Below, in pieces: positions 13,643 to 14,000 of a stretch of 14,000 bases of DNA (position 1 is its first letter; each line of letters begins with the position of its first letter). The stretch is from Muribaculaceae bacterium (GTDB taxonomy: Bacteria; Bacteroidota; Bacteroidia; Bacteroidales; Muribaculaceae): positions 1 to 14,000 of the forward strand of contig JAFYCU010000260.1 of assembly GCA_017545095.1 (NCBI GenBank). Direction: 5' to 3'. Under the pieces are notes generated by a model. It did no database searches, was not told where the DNA came from, and was given only the letters and a program-made list of their open reading frames with translations. The translations under genes and the position numbers were made by a program.

Positions 13643-13696
13643 ATTATAATTTGTAATAAATTTGTATATAATTTGTTGACTATTCAAGCCGTTGTC
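13619..13696 (+). repeat. 78-bp duplicated block, copy 2
   Basis: Second copy of 13417-13494. The three differences are one C/T in the array, one G/A and one T/C near the end. Confidence 0.8.
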
Positions 13697-13700
13697 CCGT

Positions 13701-13723
13701 CTTGCATCTCGCATCTTGCATCT
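13701..13723. repeat. Heptamer array CTYGCAT, 3 units
   Basis: CTTGCAT, CTCGCAT, CTTGCAT and a trailing CT, ending eight bases before the -33 box of the lipoprotein promoter. Confidence 0.75.
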
Positions 13724-13730
13724 TTTTCTC

Positions 13731-13761
13731 TTGCACATTTCGCGAAATATCACTAATTTTG
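13731..13761 (+). promoter_or_regulatory. Promoter of the terminal lipoprotein gene
   Basis: TTG at 13731-13733 and TAATTTTG at 13754-13761 are 20 bases apart, a good Bacteroidota promoter. The start codon at 13770 comes only eight bases after the -7 box, so the transcript would have almost no leader. Confidence 0.7.
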
Positions 13762-13769
13762 CGGCCATT

Positions 13770-14000
13770 ATGAAGAAGCTCTTGCACTTCATCATGGCGT
13801 TCCTGCTGTTGGCCGCGTTTGGTGTCGGCTGCAGCCGTGGCGGGGGCGAGGCCGAGCTGGCGGCCATCGACTCGCTCATCGCCGCCTCGCCCGACAGTGC
13901 CCTGGCCGCGCTCGGACGCATCGACACCGCCGCCCTCGGCGAGGGCGGCCGCGCCTACCATGCCCTGCTCACCGTGCAGGCACGGTTCCTCGCCGGCCAC
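13770..14000 (+). CDS. Lipoprotein, N-terminal part, probably helical-repeat family (partial)
   Basis: The open frame of 77 residues continues beyond the window. It begins MKKLLHF with a hydrophobic export signal and a lipobox-like GVGC ending at Cys21, followed by SRGGGE. The mature part, with IDSLIAASPDSALAALGRID and AYHALLTVQARF, is the pattern of a common Bacteroidales group of lipoproteins and membrane regulators built from TPR-like helices. Later TPRs and a possible C-terminal DNA-binding domain cannot be seen here. The DNA switches abruptly from AT-rich repeats to very GC-rich coding sequence. A second ATG at 13794 would give a shorter signal without the lysines but a longer leader. 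Confidence 0.75.
   Translation, partial: MKKLLHFIMAFLLLAAFGVGCSRGGGEAELAAIDSLIAASPDSALAALGRIDTAALGEGGRAYHALLTVQARFLAGH

Noticed and set aside
13282..13656. 124-residue open frame across the repeat island
   Set aside because: It is a translation of heptamer arrays, whose seven-base period keeps several frames open.
13295..13723. CRISPR array
   Set aside because: Repeat units are seven bases, directly adjacent and without unique spacers; no cas gene is present.

Overview
The window looks like chromosome from a member of the order Bacteroidales (Bacteroidota). The evidence is a fused SecD-SecF protein, several upstream elements that fit the Bacteroidota sigma factor (-7 box TAnnTTTG, best examples at 207-214, 5591-5598 and 13754-13761), start codons without a Shine-Dalgarno sequence, and a terminal lipoprotein gene of a type common in gut Bacteroidales. 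Coding regions are GC-rich and intergenic regions are AT-rich or repeat-rich. A family-level guess (Muribaculaceae or Prevotellaceae) is inference only. All genes read on the + strand.

Layout. 1-343: AT-rich DNA, a promoter and a structured leader. 344-3316: secDF, the membrane motor that assists Sec protein export, closed by a 14-bp hairpin. 3582-5441: a compact three-gene group of an ArgR-type arginine repressor, an ArgC-like protein and a single-stranded DNA-binding protein. 5653-8475: an exported M16 zinc peptidase. 8476-8832: an intergenic block of heptamer arrays and REP-like palindromes. 8833-11220: an exported family 31 glycoside hydrolase. 11221-11614: a gene-free stretch with seven hairpins in a row. 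11615-12811: an exported phosphodiesterase of the nucleotide pyrophosphatase type. 12812-13769: about 960 bases without a gene, packed with repeats. 13770-14000: the start of a lipoprotein gene that leaves the window.

Two things stand out. First, the argR group: the ArgC-like protein has ArgC's length and landmarks but lacks the catalytic cysteine at its proper position, the catalytic-histidine segment and the third glycine of the nucleotide-binding loop. The ArgR beside it has Ala for the first Asp of the GDDT arginine-binding motif, and the SSB that follows lacks the acidic C-terminal tip. The pair may be a repurposed regulator and pseudoenzyme module rather than an arginine biosynthesis operon. 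Second, the intergenic DNA follows a repeated grammar: heptamer arrays of three sequences and a family of palindromes headed by TGTAGRG. Two of the palindromes differ by paired changes that keep them perfectly self-complementary.

The secDF, M16, GH31, phosphodiesterase and lipoprotein products all act at or beyond the inner membrane. Apart from the argR group, I see no evidence that the genes form one pathway.
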